From: Selaginella tamariscina | Lineage: Eukaryota > Streptophyta > Lycopodiopsida > Selaginellales > Selaginellaceae | NCBI GenBank assembly: GCA_003024785.1 | Contig: PUQB01000766.1 | Coordinates: 1-64,000, forward strand | DNA: 64,000 bases | Direction: 5' to 3' | The notes under the pieces: model-generated | Seen by the model: only the letters and a program-made list of their open reading frames with translations | What the model was told of the DNA's origin: nothing | Database searches by the model: none | Shown: positions 23,961 to 38,000 of the stretch, piece after piece | Numbering within the stretch: the stretch's first letter is position 1 | Layout: the number at the start of each line of letters is the position of its first letter | Translations under genes and position numbers: made by a program

Positions 23961-26200
23961 TTAAGTTTGATGAATTACCATTACCTTTAATTACCCCTAC
24001 TCCATCATTATATTAAATAGTTTATATATTAGGGAATTATTATGGGATTCAAGAAAGAATACATTTGATGCAAGATTTAGCTTGTGTTATGAAGGGCACT
24101 TAGTGCCGCCTTTAACTTCCAATGTGTAAAGGTATATTACACACACTAAAGGTTGCCCAACCCTTATCATTGGTAATCCACGTCCATTTGACACAAGTAT
24201 GTCACATTTAAGAATTTAACTATTTATTTCTCACTCACAAGCTTAGGAGACATTGCCTTAAGTATATGTTACATAAAGATTAATGATTAAGGCATTGCTT
24301 TTTCCAAGGAACCGCAACTAGCTGGTTACACATCTTGACTCACAATGTGGTCAATTGTGAGTGTGAATTCTTGAAAGTTAAGTCCTAGCACAGTTATATT
24401 ACCATATTTTAAGTGAGGATTTTTAGGGTTAGCATATCACATGTGACACCTAAGTGAAAACTTTAACAATTCATTCTTAAAAATCTATTTTCTTTAACCA
24501 AAGATAAATTATTCTTAAAATTCTATTGCTTTTCTTTACCCCAAGATAAATTATTTGTTATTAATAGTATGAAAAGTTGATCTTCCAATGAATTGCTTTA
24601 TAAAAATCATAAAACCCCTAAGAAAATCCAATTTAAAATTGATTAGCCTAAAAATAAATACATATGGCACAACTAAAAACTAGGGCACTCATGACACTAA
24701 TGTATTTGTTAGAAAGCCCTTAGTTGAGTTTCGAACTACTGTTGTGAATCTAGGTCAATCCTTTAATAATGTTTATAAAATAATATTTACATAATCTAAA
24801 GAATATGAAGGTTCTCGAGATTATGTGTGATGTGGTGGTTTAAAAATATGATATTTTATAAAACTATATTATTAAGTATGAACTTCCGGCTTAGTCAAAA
24901 ATTGGCTAAGTGGGAGGAGCACCACTGAGGAAGCGCTCATGACATGCTAGGCCCCTGAAATGGGTGGACCCTTCTCTTAACGAGAGGGCGGGAGTATTTT
25001 CTAATTTCTTTTTGGTTAACTTGCTAATAACTTAATCTAGAAAATACTAATAGATTTTTTCATACAAATATTTTTTTTCAAATTTTAAATGGCCAATCAC
25101 AGCCGTTGGATTAAAACGTTACCATTCAGATTCGCACGATATTCCTTTAAATGAATAGTAACATTCAGATACTATAAATATTAAATATATAGTTCTTTTT
25201 TTAATTTTCTTTGATGTATTGATGCCTCCTACACATTCAATATATAAATTATATAACAGCAATAGTAATCATTATTTACTTAAAATAATAAAACTTTAAG
25301 TAGCATGGTTATCTATGGTCCCGTGGACTATAATCTTGACATGATTATCTACGTTCTGATCTTAGCATGGTTATTCACAGTCACTTTGAACTCTAATTTT
25401 AACATAGTGACCTTGTATAAATACCTTATAATAATATATGGAAAGCTCTATATTTTCACTTTTAAGTTTTTCAAGTAGTCAATATATAAATAAATATTAT
25501 AAAAACTTTATTTATGTCACAAATGACATTAAAATGATGAAAACGGTCACATATATTCTAAATTCATATAAAACATTTCATAACGCATGTTACGTTTAAG
25601 TAAAATCAACTTAAAACTCAGTCATTACAACAACACAAACACAAGTGAATATTAATAGTACATAGTTATGAGTTTGTATGTAAAACTATATATTATATTA
25701 TACGATTCACATTTAAGCGTTCACTAATTTAAATAATGGACAGTTTTGAATTCAACTTAATGAATTAGTTAATATTACATTATTATAACCCGTGAGGTTT
25801 GTAATTAAACTAATCGGTTTTAAAAGACACATATGATCTATACGATAACGTATTATTATTTTTTAATATGAACATTAGTATATGTCATTAATTTATGGGT
25901 TAATAAGTGAGAAGATTTTTAAATGAAAAACTCCAATTTCAATTACATTTGCTGGAGAGTGTGAGGAACACTCCACTCCCATCCGAGTAGAAATCAAAGA
26001 TGTACACAAATCAGCCACAGAGTTGTGCATCTGTGCCGCCAAGCGCCCTCCATATCCGACGGTCAGTCATTTCTTCTTCATCTGCTATCCTCCTCTCTTT
26101 TGTGGCGCTTCCCTCCATCGTAAGTTACGGGATATCCCTAATTAGGGTTGGCCGCCCTAATTAAATAGATGCGCAGCGGAAGGAGGCTATTCGCTGCAGC
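23961..26200. other. AT-rich spacer, nothing recognised until a possible 5' leader near 26.1 kb
   Basis: Most of this stretch is AT-rich without a gene. From about 25,960 the composition changes to mixed (phrases such as 'catatccgacggtcagtcat'). A sequence 'gcagccagcagg|gtaagt' near 26,195-26,215 looks like a non-coding first exon followed by a splice donor, perhaps belonging to the gene at 26.5 kb. Confidence 0.35.
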
Positions 26201-26466
26201 CAGCAGGGTAAGTGGAGGCATTTCATTCCTATTGGGTGCTGATTGGCGTTGTTGCAGCTCGTTCGCCAGGGGGGTACAAGCGCGAAAGAGTTTCGAGTCT
26301 CAGAGATCGGAGCTCCGAGCTCGAGGTGCGTAATCTATATTCAATGGTGGCTTCGTTGCTGACTTATCAGATTCCAGATTATGGAACTTTCTGGTGCCAC
26401 GTTTCGTGCATGCGCATGCGTCCGCACTCCTAACCGTCTCCACTAGATTGCCGCCTCTGGTACGTG

Positions 26467-28109
26467 ATGATGAGGCGGCTGCTCATGGGTAAGGGGAAAA
26501 CGTTGTTCCATACTATCGCTAACCTATGCAGATATAGGGGCGGGATTAATCCAGAGGCTGAGGCTGCGGCTTTCCGTACCTTAATGAACACGGAGCTCGA
26601 CGGTGGCTTCTTGAAGCTGCCGGATGCCTTCAGGTGCAAGTGGGGATACTGCAGGGACCTGCCTCTTGAGATCTACAAGAGAGCCTGCTATGATGCTTTG
26701 GTTCCTTGCATCATGAGCCACTTCGATGAAGAGAAGGGAACAGGAATTGTTCTCACGGGTACACCGGGAATAGGCAAGACCGGGTTCCTCTGGTACTTGC
26801 TGTGGTATATCCTCAAACACAGGCAGGAAGACGTAGTATTAACTTTGCACGGTTGGTACTATATTCTGCGGCGGAAGGATGGGAGTCTGGAAGTTATACT
26901 GACGGAGGATGTTGGGGCGGTTAGCCGAAGCTTGGCAGGGGGAACTAGAAGACCGTGGTTGCTTGCTGAATACGCAGGTCCCTGAGAAAAGCCGGATTCT
27001 GGACTTCAACTTCCTGCTGACATGCTCACCCCGAAAATCCAATTCGGGGAAATTGAAAAAGGCGTGCGGTGTGATGGTACTTTATGTACCTGTGTGGACG
27101 GAGGAGGAGCTGTGCAGGCTGGGACGGAGGGTATTTGGTTTAAATTTTCAAGATATCAAGGAAAGGTTCGACAAATGGGGGGAATTCCCATGTTCGTTCT
27201 GGCTAATGATAATCCAGCTGAACAGGAGGTTCTGCTTAGGGCGATACATTTGACCGCGCGGCACGACTTGACGCGAATTCGGTTCAACGAAGACTTGGTC
27301 GCCATTCCCATTCCTGAGAATTTGTCGCACAAGGTGTTTCACTGCATGCCTGTTGGAGACGATTATACCCGGTTCCGCCACATCTTAGCAAGCAGCTACG
27401 TAGCCGACGAGCTCTTGAAGACGTCGCCAGAGACTGTCTTAGAGCGATTTCTGCACGAGAAGGTTGACGGGCAGCTTCTTGACATTCAAACATCTATGTG
27501 GGACAAGTACGTCTTACGATATCTCGAGTTGGGGGCGATCTTCAAATGAGGAAGTTGAGCGGCCAGGGCATCGGGACGATGACATTTCCTGCACCGGAGC
27601 GCATCCATCGGGCCGATTACACCTACATAAGCCTCCTCATCCGAGAGGGAGGACAGACGTGGAAGTACGACAAACAGACGCAGAAGGTTGGAGACCCTAT
27701 TGCTGTTCCAGGAAAATACCCTGTGTTCAATTTGGAGGTCCCTGTGCTACCGGATACTCTCGCTGGGGAGACGCTCATTTGTTCGTCATCACGGACCAAC
27801 GCATACTGGGATGCGATTCGGGGCAAGACAATCTTTCAGTCCACAGTGAGCAACTCGTGGGAACCCGTGAAAGCTGACAGCTTGCAGATGATGGAGACTT
27901 TCCGTTTCTTGCATATGCTACACGGAAAGCAGTGTGAAATTGAGTTTGTCTACGTTGTGCCCAGGTTTATCTACCCGACTTTCACCCTCGAAAGCAAGAG
28001 CAAGATTGATGACCTTGAGAAGAGAAACGTCAAGCTCGTAGTGGCTACCATACCGTCAAAGCCACTGCCACTGTTGGAGATTGTTCTGGATGTTCTATCG
28101 AAGTACTAA
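26467..28109 (+). pseudogene. Crinkler/RHS-type P-loop NTPase-effector gene, apparently broken
   Basis: The predicted protein belongs by its motifs to the Crinkler/RHS-like family of eukaryotic effectors. A P-loop (GTPGIGKTGFLWYLLWY) is followed by the family's WTEEEL...FDKWG...GGIP block and, at the C-terminus, a sheet-rich segment (IEFVYVVPRFIYPTF) of the kind described as nuclease-like in this family. Family knowledge: such proteins are known from oomycetes, chytrids, trypanosomatids and scattered in plants and algae, and are thought to act in conflicts or as remnants of transposon-borne effectors. The copy appears broken by a couple of breaks. Because ordinary host genes in this window show one-base homopolymer slips, the breaks could be assembly artefacts. 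It is more GC-rich than its flanks. Near the N-terminus it carries 14 bases of the palindrome found in arrays at 38 and 42 kb. Confidence 0.65.
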
Positions 28110-29439
28110 AACGAGTGCTGCATATGTGTGAAATGCCCACCACATTTTTCCGATTAAAGTTTCAAAGTTATGGTGATAGCCCGGCACGGTAATGAATCTT
28201 GCTCACCAACTAGCATGTCACTTTTATAATTATATAGATTATTTTAATATGTTCATTTATTATTGATATTTGCTCATGTATCTGTAGGTGTGTGTGTGTG
28301 AGAGACATACACACAAATTTAAAGTTTTATATTTATGTAAGCATCAAATTAAAGATAAAAATGAAGATTAAAAGCTTATGTGCATGAATTAACAAAAACG
28401 CACATACAAACACAAATAAAATGTAAAATAATAAATGATACTATGACAAAATATTAAGCAATAAAATTTAAATATGGACTATTCATTTATAAAGATAATT
28501 TATATTTATCAAATAACACTTGAATCTATCCTAAATTGAACTACAGACACACATCAAATTCACAATGTCAATTAGTGAAAATACACAGGTGAAGAAATGG
28601 ATGTTTGAGATGAATCATATACGATATGAAATGATAATTATTAAATATTTTACTAATTGTTTAATCAAATGGTAGGAACATATACAATATGACTATTTCA
28701 TGATAATGTCATGATATATCATAATGTAATTAATGATATTCATGTACGATTTAAAATTTATGATTCATTAAATTTGACTAATACATAGTCATTTCTAAGC
28801 AATTCATTGACACTTTCTTTTTAAAAACAAGTTTTAACTACATGAGCAGTTTTGCATTTGATAGATATGGGGCATTTTTAGATTAAAATGATATAAGTAT
28901 TTACAATAAATTATAAAAAAAACAAAGTAGATTATTAATGGATTATTTTATTTTAATAATGTATATTTAATTTAATATTTTATTTCTAATAAGATTTGAT
29001 CAAATTGAATAGTTTATATTTCCTTATTGAGTTAAATGCTTTAACTAGATTGAATAAGGATAATTTTCAGATTCAAAATTCATTTCATAATTGCATCACT
29101 TAATTAGTATGGTTAAATATATAAAAACATGTCTTCTTTAGAAATAATAAGTTTTCATATGTTTTTACAAACTTTTTCAAAACATATTGCAAATGAATAG
29201 TTTATGTAGTGAATATGCATGTTACTACGTGAAGATTAAATGAATTGAAATTACCTCAAGCATTCATTTGCTTTACTTCGTGACCCACTGTGATATTTAT
29301 ATCAATAATGCAATTAATACTTTGAAAACTTATTTCTCATTCCTTTTAAAAAAGTTTTATAATGCTAAATATACTTTCATTATCAATCATTAAATCAAAG
29401 AAATCGACGATCGTTATCCATACAAAATGGAATTATCAG
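28110..29439. other. AT-rich spacer
   Basis: Very AT-rich DNA with a short CA/GA run near 28,290. Nothing was recognised beyond the 3' flank of the gene to the left. Confidence 0.5.
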
Positions 29440-30440
29440 CTTCACAAAGTGAGACTCCATCTAGTCCCACTAATCGAGACTCATGCCTCACAAAGTGAAA
29501 CTCATGCCCCACGAAGTGTGGTCAAGGAACAAGCCCTATGAAGTGAAGCTCTTTCCCTTCAAAGTGAGGTTACAAGTTCACAAAGTGAAGCAGCAAACCC
29601 ATGAAGTGAGGCTTCAAGACCCACGAAGTGAAAGTCATGGCCCACGGAGTGACCAAAAGCCTATGGTGTGAGATTCTATGCCCATGCAGTTCATGTCAAC
29701 GAAGTGACGGTCTTGCCCCCACAAAGTGAAACCCCAAGCACATTAAGTGAACCTCCAAGTCCACAAAGTGAGACCCCATGCACACAAAGTGATCCCCCAC
29801 GCCCACGAAGTGAGATTCATAAACCATGAAGTGAAACTTATTACCAACGAAGTGAGAGCAAAGTGAGACCTCATGCACACGAATTGATCCATCATGCATA
29901 TGAGTAAGCCTCCAAGTCAACCAAGTGATCCCCCATGCACACGAATTGAGCCTCCATGCTTATGAATTGAGGCAAAATGATTTCCCATGTCCATGAAGTG
30001 AACCTCCACCCATGAAAAGAACCTCCACACCCACGAAGTGAGACTCTATGCACATAAAGTGAGACTCTTACTAACGAAGTGAGAGTGAAGTGAGACCCAT
30101 GCACATGAAGTGATCCGCCATACATACAAGTGATTCCTTATGCACACGAAGTGAACCTCCAGGCCCACACTCCTAAACTAGTGACCATGAATAGAGACTC
30201 TCAATGCCCACAAAGTGAGTGTCATGTCTCATGAAGTGAAAGTTATGCTCCACAATTAAGGGTATTGCCTACAAAGCCCCAGGTAATGAGGCTCCAACCT
30301 CATAGTCTAAGTCAATAAGCAGTTCCAACCCACGTAGTGAGACTCAAAGCCCACTATTTCAAATGACGAGTTGCTCCAAATTCACAAAGTGAGATTCCAA
30401 GCCAATGAAGTCCCATGAAGTGATAATCTAGCCTCACAAA
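29440..30440. repeat. Degenerate minisatellite, forward array ('cacgaagtgag')
   Basis: About forty diverged units of roughly 20-25 bases share the core 'ccca(c/t)(g/a)aagtgagactc', for example near 29,451, 29,490, 29,513, 29,578 and 29,622. Units differ mostly by substitutions, so the array is old. A related array in the opposite orientation lies at 49,445-49,985. Confidence 0.85.
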
Positions 30441-32215
30441 GAGAAATTTTACATGTGTAACAATATAAATAAAGAACTAAGCTCTTTAAACTAAGGAAGA
30501 ATAAGCTGCATTAAAGGAAGTTTAGTGAAAATGACATCACATTTATAACTTATTTGCATTGTTAATGGATTCTAAAATCTCTGCCACTACAAATGCAATG
30601 TTTGTAACACCTTTCATCATAGTGATTATATTCTTCTCCTTGCTTACTGAACTAGACTCTAATTATTAATTAGATATTGAAACATCAGTTAAATCATCTT
30701 CTGTATATTGTTGGACAACATGAGTATATGCATGGCTTCCGCATATATTACTTATGTCAGCTACTTTATCTTCTTAGATTGTAAATTCTAAAGCATTTAG
30801 AGTGAAGAATCAGGTCTTTTGTAATGCAAGGCCAAGTATTCCATGGCCTCTTACATAGTAACAAATTCTTTATACTCGGACCTTATAAATCCATCAACTT
30901 GCACGTAGAAGAACTTAATTAAGTTCACTTAGTATATAATATATAAAAGCAAACCTGGGCTCTTGCCTTTATCCATGTGTTGTAAATACCCAAGTTGTGT
31001 CTATGCTTTATTGTATACCAGCTCTTTCTTATAATGTCTTGTTTATAAAAAGATTTTAAAGTGTTTAAGGTTTATATATAAAAATTGGTGCAATGTGTCT
31101 TAACTATGAAAGGAAATGAATGTATGCAAATCATATTCATGTCTCAAAAGGAGTAACATGTGACTTAAAACTGGTGTTCTTCATATTTAGGTTCTAGGTG
31201 TGAAGTCGAGTGTTTACGACTTTGGGTTTTGAGTTTAGGGTTTACAACTACTGCATAAAACACATTAGCAAACCCTTTTCAATTACAAATGCATGGTGAA
31301 TGTGCCTACAGTTTGTATACAAAGGATGGGGTTTGTTCATCAATAGATAGGCAACATAAATGATGGGGTCTATTTCATCAATGGGGTTTATACAAATGTA
31401 CTTACACTCAATGTGTACTATAAAATACATTTATTCATATTTAATGTTGGTCCTTTATTGAGCTTGCACAAAGGAGAATTCAGTTCATGATTTATATTGC
31501 CAAAAATATAAGACTTAGTTAACTTGGAAAAGCAATGAAGATGCATAATAAAATGATTATTATTTAGAATCACGGTGTAATGTGTCTCATTGTCTAGGCT
31601 TCTAGCTTTTTATCTTTCTCCCATATCTTGTCCCAATAGGCCTTTCGTTGAGGTTTGATTGTTTGCTTGGTCACATCAGACACATATTGGGACTTCTTCT
31701 AAGCACGCCCAACCAAGGAGTGAAGTATGGGTAATATGCCACCTTGCTTGAATTGAAGCCCTTTCTTAACACTCTGTGTTTGGGGGTGTGTATACACCTC
31801 TGTCATGATGACATCCTTCTTGTCCAAAAATGTAGCTACTACAACCATCGCAATAGTGTGTTGACGTTTGTTTTTTCCTCCACTTAAACTCATAAGTCCT
31901 CCATGAAACATTCATGTTGCACTTAATTAGTGTTTTTAAGGTAATGTTTTGTGATTTTCACCTCTTTCTCTCCATCTGATAATGTCATTTGTAGTCCATT
32001 TCAATTCACAGTCTCATTCTCTGAAGGCTTATGTGGCAATCATTGTCACTTTACCCTTTTTAAATCTTTTCAACCAACAAAGTCATTGTAGACCTTATTA
32101 ATCGACACTAGTTCCTTAGATGGGGGAGCCAGGATGCAAAGCCCTATGTCCTCATTTTTAGCATCACCATCAACTTCTCCTTCTGATATCCTTATCATCA
32201 CTAAAGTTGAGGTGA
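30441..32215. other. AT-rich spacer, nothing recognised
   Basis: AT-rich DNA, somewhat less so after 31,600. Short frames exist but none shows splice-linked continuity or a recognisable motif. Confidence 0.45.
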
Positions 32216-33960
32216 GTAAATTTTACGCCACTAAGGTTGGCGCATTTGTCCTTGCCTAACTAAACCCCTCAATCACATGTGTACAACCAAGCGGTTCTGT
32301 GATTGTCCACTTGTTCTTACCTAACTAAACCCTCGATCACATGTGTATAGCCAAGTGGTTATGTGATTGTCTCTGGGTGTGAGTGTACACTTGTTCTTGC
32401 CTAACTAAACCCTCGATCACATGTGTACAGCCAAGTGGTTCTGTGATTGTCTCTGGGTGTGAGTGTACAGCCAAGCGGTTCTAGGATTGTCTCTGGGTGT
32501 GAGCCAAGCGTGAGTAGAAACGCTTCTGGTTACACCTTTTGGAGGAAGGTGAGACATCTGTGATTGTCTCTGGGTGTGAGCCAAGCGTGAGTAGAAACGC
32601 TTCTGGTTACACCTTTTGGAGGAAGGCGAGCCAAGCGTGAGTAGAAATGCCTTTAGTTACACCTTTTGGAGGAAGGCATAGTAGCAACCCTTGACTCTGT
32701 GATTGCCTCTGGGTGCAAGCCAAGCATGAGTAGAAACGCCTGCCTCTAGGTGCCAGCCAATGTGAGTAAAAACACCTTTGGTTACACCTTTTGGAGGAAG
32801 GCATAGTAGCAACCCTTGAATCTGTGGATGAGGGCATCCACTTTCTCAAATGGGTGGAGAGTGTCATAATTCTAACATGGTGGGTTGACTACCTGGGTAA
32901 AGATTGTGGGATATGTGGGCAAAAAGACTTAAGCGTAACCGTACAGCCAAGCGGTTCTGTGATTGTCCACTTGTTCTTGCCTAACTAACCCTTCAATCAC
33001 ATTGTGTACAGCCAAGCGGTTCTGTGATTTGTCTTTGGGTGTGAGTGTACAGCCAAGTGGTTCTGGGATTGTCTCTGGGTGTGAGCCAAGCGTGAGTAGA
33101 AACGCTTCTAGTTACACCTTTTGGAGGAAGGCGAGCCAAGCATGAGTAGAAACGCCTTTAGTTACACCTTTTGGAGGAAGGCATAGTAGCAACCCTTTGA
33201 CTCTATGATTGCCTCTGGGTGCGAGCCAAGCATGAGTAGAAACGCCTGCCTCTAGGTGCGAGCCAAGTGAGTAAAAACACCTTTGGTTACACCTTTTTGG
33301 AGGAAGGCATAGTAGCAACCCTTGAATCTGTGGATGAGGGCATCCACTTTCTCAAATGGGTGGGAGAGTGCCATAATTCTAACATGGTGGGTTGACTACC
33401 TAGGTAAGATTGTGGATATGTGGGCAAAAAGACTTAAGCGTAACCGTACAGCCAAGCGGTTCTGTGATTGTCCACTTGTTCTTGCCTAACTAAACCCCTC
33501 AATCACATGTGTACAGCCAAGCGGTTCTGTGATTGTCTTTGGGTGTGAGTGTACAGCCAAGTGGTTCTGGGATTGTCTCTGGGTGTGGCCAAGCATGAGT
33601 AGAAACGCTTCTGGTTACACCTTTTGGAGGAAGGCGAGCCAAGCGTGAGTAGAAACGCCTCTAGTTACACCTTTTTGGAGGAAGGTATAGTAGCAACCCT
33701 TGACTCTATAATTGCCTCTGGGTGCAAGCCAAGCATGAGTAGAAACACCTGCCTCTAGGTGCAAGCCAAATGTGAGTAAAAACCTTTGGTTACACCTTTT
33801 TGGAGGAAGGCATAGTAGCAACCCTTGAATCTGTGGATGAGGGCATCCACTTTCTCAAATGGGTGGAGAGTGTCATAATTCTAACATGGTGGGTTGACTA
33901 CCTGGGTAAAGATTATGGGATATGTGGGTAAAAAGACTTAAGCGTAACTGAGTCATCATG
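32216..33960. repeat. Tandem repeat of about 500-base units, about three copies
   Basis: A compound unit is repeated about three times, with starts near 32,280, 32,940 and 33,447. It carries the phrases 'gtacagccaagcggttctgt', 'cttgcctaactaaac', 'gagtagaaacgc', 'ttacaccttttggaggaagg', 'gaatctgtggatgagggcat' and 'gggttgactacct'. Inside each unit the sub-phrases are themselves repeated two to four times. The repeated ORF-like frames it creates are not taken as genes. Confidence 0.85.
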
Positions 33961-35066
33961 ACCAAGGGCCCTCTCATAAACACCAATTGGCCCTTTGCCT
34001 AGTTAGCATAAGGTGTACACCTCAGTTGAACCTTTGAGGACCTTGGTACAATGCCTCATTTGTGAGTCCACCAATTGTGTATCCTCCTTGTAGTATGTTG
34101 TTGAAGCCTATAAGCTATACATATGACCTGTCTCCTAAGCCTCCTATGCCACCTAAGCCAATAGCATGCATCCCAATTATACCATGAAGAGAAAAGGCAT
34201 GAGGAAGTAGAATAGTAAGCAATTGTTGCTAAACATAATTTCATACTAGACTTTATGGATAAAATGAAACAAAAATTGGTGGTAATTGATATAAAGTTAA
34301 ATAAGATTGGTGCTGAATCATACATTCAATGTCCACTATATCATGTTATGGTATAACACTAACAATTACCATAGGTATTGTAGCACCTCCTAGCCCATTA
34401 TTTAGTAGTGCATTATCCACAGTAGCCTAGGATAGACCCCTACGTGCAACACTAGTCATAATGTTCTTATTTCATTTTTGAAAGTGCATATTCAGTTAAT
34501 GAGGGAAGACATTTCTAATTAATAAAATCACACTTACAAATATTGTGGATCTAGTAGATATGCAAGTTGTAACTAAAATGGGCATGGCTATAGTCCCATT
34601 TCCTAATAATTAGCAATTTTAGCTATTTAATTAGCATTTTCTAATATTAAAGGAATATTCTTTAGAATATATGTTTGAAAAGAGAATATTCTTTAGAATA
34701 TTCTATTTTGTATTCTACCCTTTAATAAATTATAGCATTCATTGAACAAAAATTAATAACATTATAAAAGTAGAATGTATTAAATTATATAATATATTGC
34801 CTAATATAACAATTAAGGAAGAGCATAAGAGGTACATTATATAAATATTGATGTTGTTATTAAAATATTAATATTTAAATATAACATTATTAATTAAAAA
34901 TTTGTAGTAGTAATAATATATATATAAAATCCTATAATAATATAGTCAATCTTCCATATCATTTTTTAAATTTATATAGTTAAGTATACAATTTGGTACT
35001 ATTATTAAAGAGTTTATAATAATTATGAATATTAAATATATGATATTTTATAATTTTGTAATTGCT
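33961..35066. other. AT-rich spacer
   Basis: AT-rich DNA. Two 'gaatattctttagaatat' phrases occur near 34,659 and 34,685. No gene was recognised. The right end is the 3' flank of the minus-strand gene ending at 35,067. Confidence 0.45.
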
Positions 35067-38000
35067 TTAAGCTTCAGAAAACATACATTCCCTTGCAGTT
35101 TTGTTAATCGTGACTTTATCAACGCTTCTTGACATCCACCCATATCGAATGGATTTAACATTTATAAAACATGCTGGGTCTTTTTGATTGGGAGACCATG
35201 TTTTCTCTAGGCATCCATTATATCTTTCGCTCTCCTTCTCGTGTCGCCTTTTTTGTGGTTTGAACCATGCAACCTTAACAATACTATTTTTTGTGATTAC
35301 TTCAGGTGTGTCGATAATTTGACCCATCCAAATAGGCTGATTATATGACGCATCTGGAGTAATGAGAACCATCATTAGTTTTTGAAGATCCTTGCAGCAA
35401 TCAAAGTATGCTTTAGGTTTTTGGTTCCTTTGTCCAACAAAGTGTGGGGTTTGCACTTCCACATCACTACTGGCTTCTATGTCGTCTGTGCTCAGTGATG
35501 TCATTTCAATCTCCTCTCGCCACCTTGTTTTAGGCCAGAAAGGGTGTTGCAATTCTGTACTTGTGACAGTAGGCCCTTCCAACTCTCGAACAACAGTCTC
35601 CCAATAGTTGACCACATGCTTATATAGTTCTGAGTAACCAGTTGCCTTATCAGAATTCTTTGGCATCGATTTTTGAACCCATGCCACATATTTTTTGATG
35701 CCATCAATAATAACCTCTTGTTCCTTGAGCTGGGCACTCAATGGAATAGGGTCTGGTTGTCCTTCTGGGAGAAGTGGCTTTCCATCCTCTCCACTTTTGA
35801 AGAGCATTAAGCCCTCTTTCGGTAACCACTCCTGCTCTGATGGCCGTAACTTGTACTGCATAATAGGTATACCATCTCGTATGGAGAAAAAGAATTGTAG
35901 CGGCACAAGGTGACCAACTAAAGAATCACTCCCTTCTTTTATATACTCCTTGAGAAATTTTTTGAAGTCTGGCACCTCAGTCACAAGCAAAGCACAACTT
36001 TTTTTGGAGATGCAATTTTCAAAAAGATTCATCATATGCGGTAAGGTAAGTGCACTTGTCCTTTTTGTAGAGTTGGAGACCTTGCTGAAGAACGCATCAA
36101 TATCTTCATGAGTGTGACCAACCATAAGGAAACTGAGCGTGATTGTTTCAAACACACCTTTGGCAACAAGCATTGACAAGTATGCTAGCACATATCTAGA
36201 AAATAAAAGTAAGTATGAGCTTGAGAAACCCTTAAGTAAAATGATTTACCTATTTTTGTTCTCGCCTGCACAATTATCCATCTGTAAAAGCAAATGACGA
36301 GGAAGCTTATTTGATGTTGAGGACACATGTACACTATTTGAGCTAGATCCCTCCACTGAACCTGAACTCTCAACAGGGCCATCTGTTTTTTGTGCAGGTT
36401 GCTGACAATGCCTCTCATATTCCCAAGTAGCCTCAAGTGCAGACGTGTTCATGAGAGCATTATGTAAAGGTTGAAGGTGTTGTTTCTTCACTTTGAGATC
36501 ACTGATAGGACTTGTCTGTGAGTGGGCTTCAAGGTTTCTGAAACACATGGCTAACGACCCAATAGTGAAATTGGAGTCGCTAGACCAATGTGGAAGTGAA
36601 AAGTGTCCATATGACTCACAACCGTGTCCATGTGTTAGCACACCTGTCAAGAAATCGGAAGTTTCATGACATTTCCAAGGCACTTTGGTGTTGCAAAGAG
36701 CTTTGGAATGCTGGTCTTTGAATGATCCATCTTGTCATGGATCAAGCACAGGTACTCTGATGGGCGTGACACAGAAAGCATGCGGTGTGCATAGTACTGA
36801 GACCGCAAGTTTGTTGTGCAATCATGTGGGCCTCCATCTTCCTTTGAATGGTAGTGATCTCCACCAAGGTTTTTGCACAAGCCTCTGCAGCCTTCAATGA
36901 TGTACAAGTGTCACACTTAGAAAAGCTAGAGTGTTTTGCAATCTCCACATCCTTAAAATGAGTATTCCATATGTTGTTGAAGGTACCAGTGCAGATTGCT
37001 TGGAGCCCCATCAAACTGAGGCACTTGTTCACATGTTCACACAGTTTCAATTGAGTGTAGATTGAAGGTAAAACCTTGAGATTTTCCCTGACCCCTGCAT
37101 TTGTGGTTCGGCATTTGTGAGGCATCCTGTCTGCATTTGCTTCCACAAAAGCCTTGAGTATCTCTATGGCTGCCATGATGTGAGAGCGGGTTTTGACCAA
37201 GCCAGTGTTCCCATGAACTGAGGTTCGCGCTCCATCTAGCCACTCATCCCTCCGACGGTAGAACGTGGTCTTTGGGATCCCGTATATACTGTACCAAGCT
37301 TTGAAGCAGATGGCCACCTTATTAAATACCATGGATGTACTCTGATAACCTGTGTCCGAGGCCATTCCATCAATACACCCAGTTAGTGCAGCATATACAA
37401 ACTCATGCCTTTGCTTTTGGGTGAGCATACGAAAGACATGTCTACATTGGGTAATTTCATTCCGGTCTGCCATCTGACAACACTTCTTCTTGCAACAGTC
37501 AATCGTGGAAATGCTCGTAACACTTTCGGAAGATGTAGGATCCATCTTTACCCTCTTGCTGAAACTTGCAGGGGAAGATCTACAACCCATGAATCGCCTT
37601 TTTCTTACAATAGGACCAATGCAAGGAACCTCTTCAAATATGAGTTGTTCTTCCGGGTTGTTATTATTGAAATCCAACCCAGAATATGTTGAACCATCTT
37701 GCCGTCTTAATTCAGATGTTCGCCACCTCACGAGGGATCCAGGATACAATGTGCCATTAGGTGAAACCTCTGTCACAACTACACCCACGAAGTCGGACCC
37801 TAGTTTCTCTTCTGACACTGCTTCCATTGGATTTATAGCTGTGATGATGCCTCTTCCGACTTCAATCTCACGAAGAAAGAGAATCACCTCATCCATCACA
37901 GCAGGCAAGCCATCATCTGGTAAACTCGTGCTACTATTTGTTTGTGACTCTGCATATTCTGTGTCAGCCTTGACTTCATCCAAATTCCACAATACAGGAG

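Noticed and set aside
32607-33821. Short minus-strand frames repeated in the 500-base tandem units (LLCLPPK...VTKG)
   Set aside because: They follow the DNA repeat, change frame between units and match no known protein.
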